The position numbers were made by a program, and so were the translations under genes. The notes under the pieces are model-generated. The model saw nothing but the letters and a program-made list of their open reading frames with translations. It was not told the origin of the DNA and made no database searches. From Schleiferia thermophila (GTDB lineage: Bacteria > Bacteroidota > Bacteroidia > Flavobacteriales > Schleiferiaceae), in assembly GCF_003337435.1 (NCBI RefSeq), contig NZ_QPJS01000002.1, forward strand, positions 453,831-517,830: a DNA stretch of 64,000 bases, written 5' to 3'. This document shows positions 63,891 through 64,000 of the stretch, in pieces (the stretch's first letter is position 1; every line of letters begins with the position of its first letter).

Positions 63891-64000
63891 AGGGCGTGCC
63901 CCCGTGCGCCGGCCTTGCGGCCTTACCGCGCGGGGTCGGGCTGCTCCGGGGTGCGCTTCGCTCCCGTGCTCCGCTGCGCTGCGCACCGCCCTGCGGGCGC
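63891..64000 (+). repeat. GC-rich interspersed element, type B, copy 4 (cut by window end)
   Basis: At least 110 bp, starting 43 bp after the TonB receptor stop and running off the window. The outer stem CCCCGTGCG (63900-63908) with CGCGCGGGG (63927-63935) contains one T.G wobble in element orientation. The inner hairpin is GGCC-TTGC-GGCC. It is preceded by TTTTTAATT as in copy 1. Confidence 0.88.

Overview
The window reads as a chromosome segment of a Bacteroidota bacterium. The evidence is the family content (DUF3276 PUR-like, DUF3078, DUF4197, DUF4271 next to hemD, the Bacteroidota GlmU-like beta-helix protein, OstA-like protein, TonB receptors with N-terminal carboxypeptidase-like domains) and promoters of the TTTG / TAnnTTTG type. 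Intergenic GC-rich repeats in a moderately AT-rich background suggest the Saprospiria/Chitinophagia side of the phylum; this is inference, since no rRNA is present. The window starts inside one gene and ends inside a repeat.

Layout. 1-7.8 kb: an exopolysaccharide export locus (Wzx-like flippase, initiating sugar transferase, short TolC-like protein, Wzc-like co-polymerase) interleaved with phosphorelay parts: a sigma-54 activator, an HPt protein, a lone receiver, and a receiver domain fused to the sugar transferase. 7.9-10.2 kb: homogentisate and 4-hydroxyphenylpyruvate dioxygenases (tyrosine catabolism), closed by a clear terminator. 10.3-14.8 kb: RmuC, a 2-oxoacid dehydrogenase E2, a DnaQ-like exonuclease and an FAH-family hydrolase. 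15.8-19.1 kb: a NeuD-like acyltransferase converging on an exbB-exbD-exbD-tonB operon. 19.2-22.6 kb: a PUR-like protein, tRNA-Leu(GAG), tRNA-Lys(TTT) and an ECF sigma operon. 22.8-36.2 kb: pirin, DusB, a thiolase, a barrel protein with an M1-like but inactive front, heme and CoA metabolism genes, and PaaZ. 36.8-54.5 kb: GlmU-like protein, Lon, MetRS, PlsC, AspRS, an outer-membrane/OstA/thioredoxin-fold cluster, a deoxynucleoside kinase, RibF and topoisomerase IV A. 55.2-59.1 kb: RpoN, a PAP2-like protein, an AI-2E family transporter and a pseudouridine synthase. 59.1-63.8 kb: two divergent TonB receptors sharing a DtxR-type palindrome.

Connections. RpoN (55.2 kb), the NtrC-type activator (1.6 kb) and a -24/-12-like site in front of lon form a possible sigma-54 circuit. 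The Ton motor at 16-19 kb could energise the receptors at 59-64 kb. The thiolase, enoyl-CoA hydratase and PaaZ are scattered genes that could serve phenylacetate catabolism beside the tyrosine genes.

The most unusual structure is a family of GC-rich interspersed elements of about 125-180 bp: two copies of type A and four of type B. The stems are kept while the loops change, and the G.T wobbles occur only in one orientation, which hints at a transcribed RNA. The second is the receiver-sugar transferase fusion whose phosphoacceptor aspartate is replaced by glutamate.
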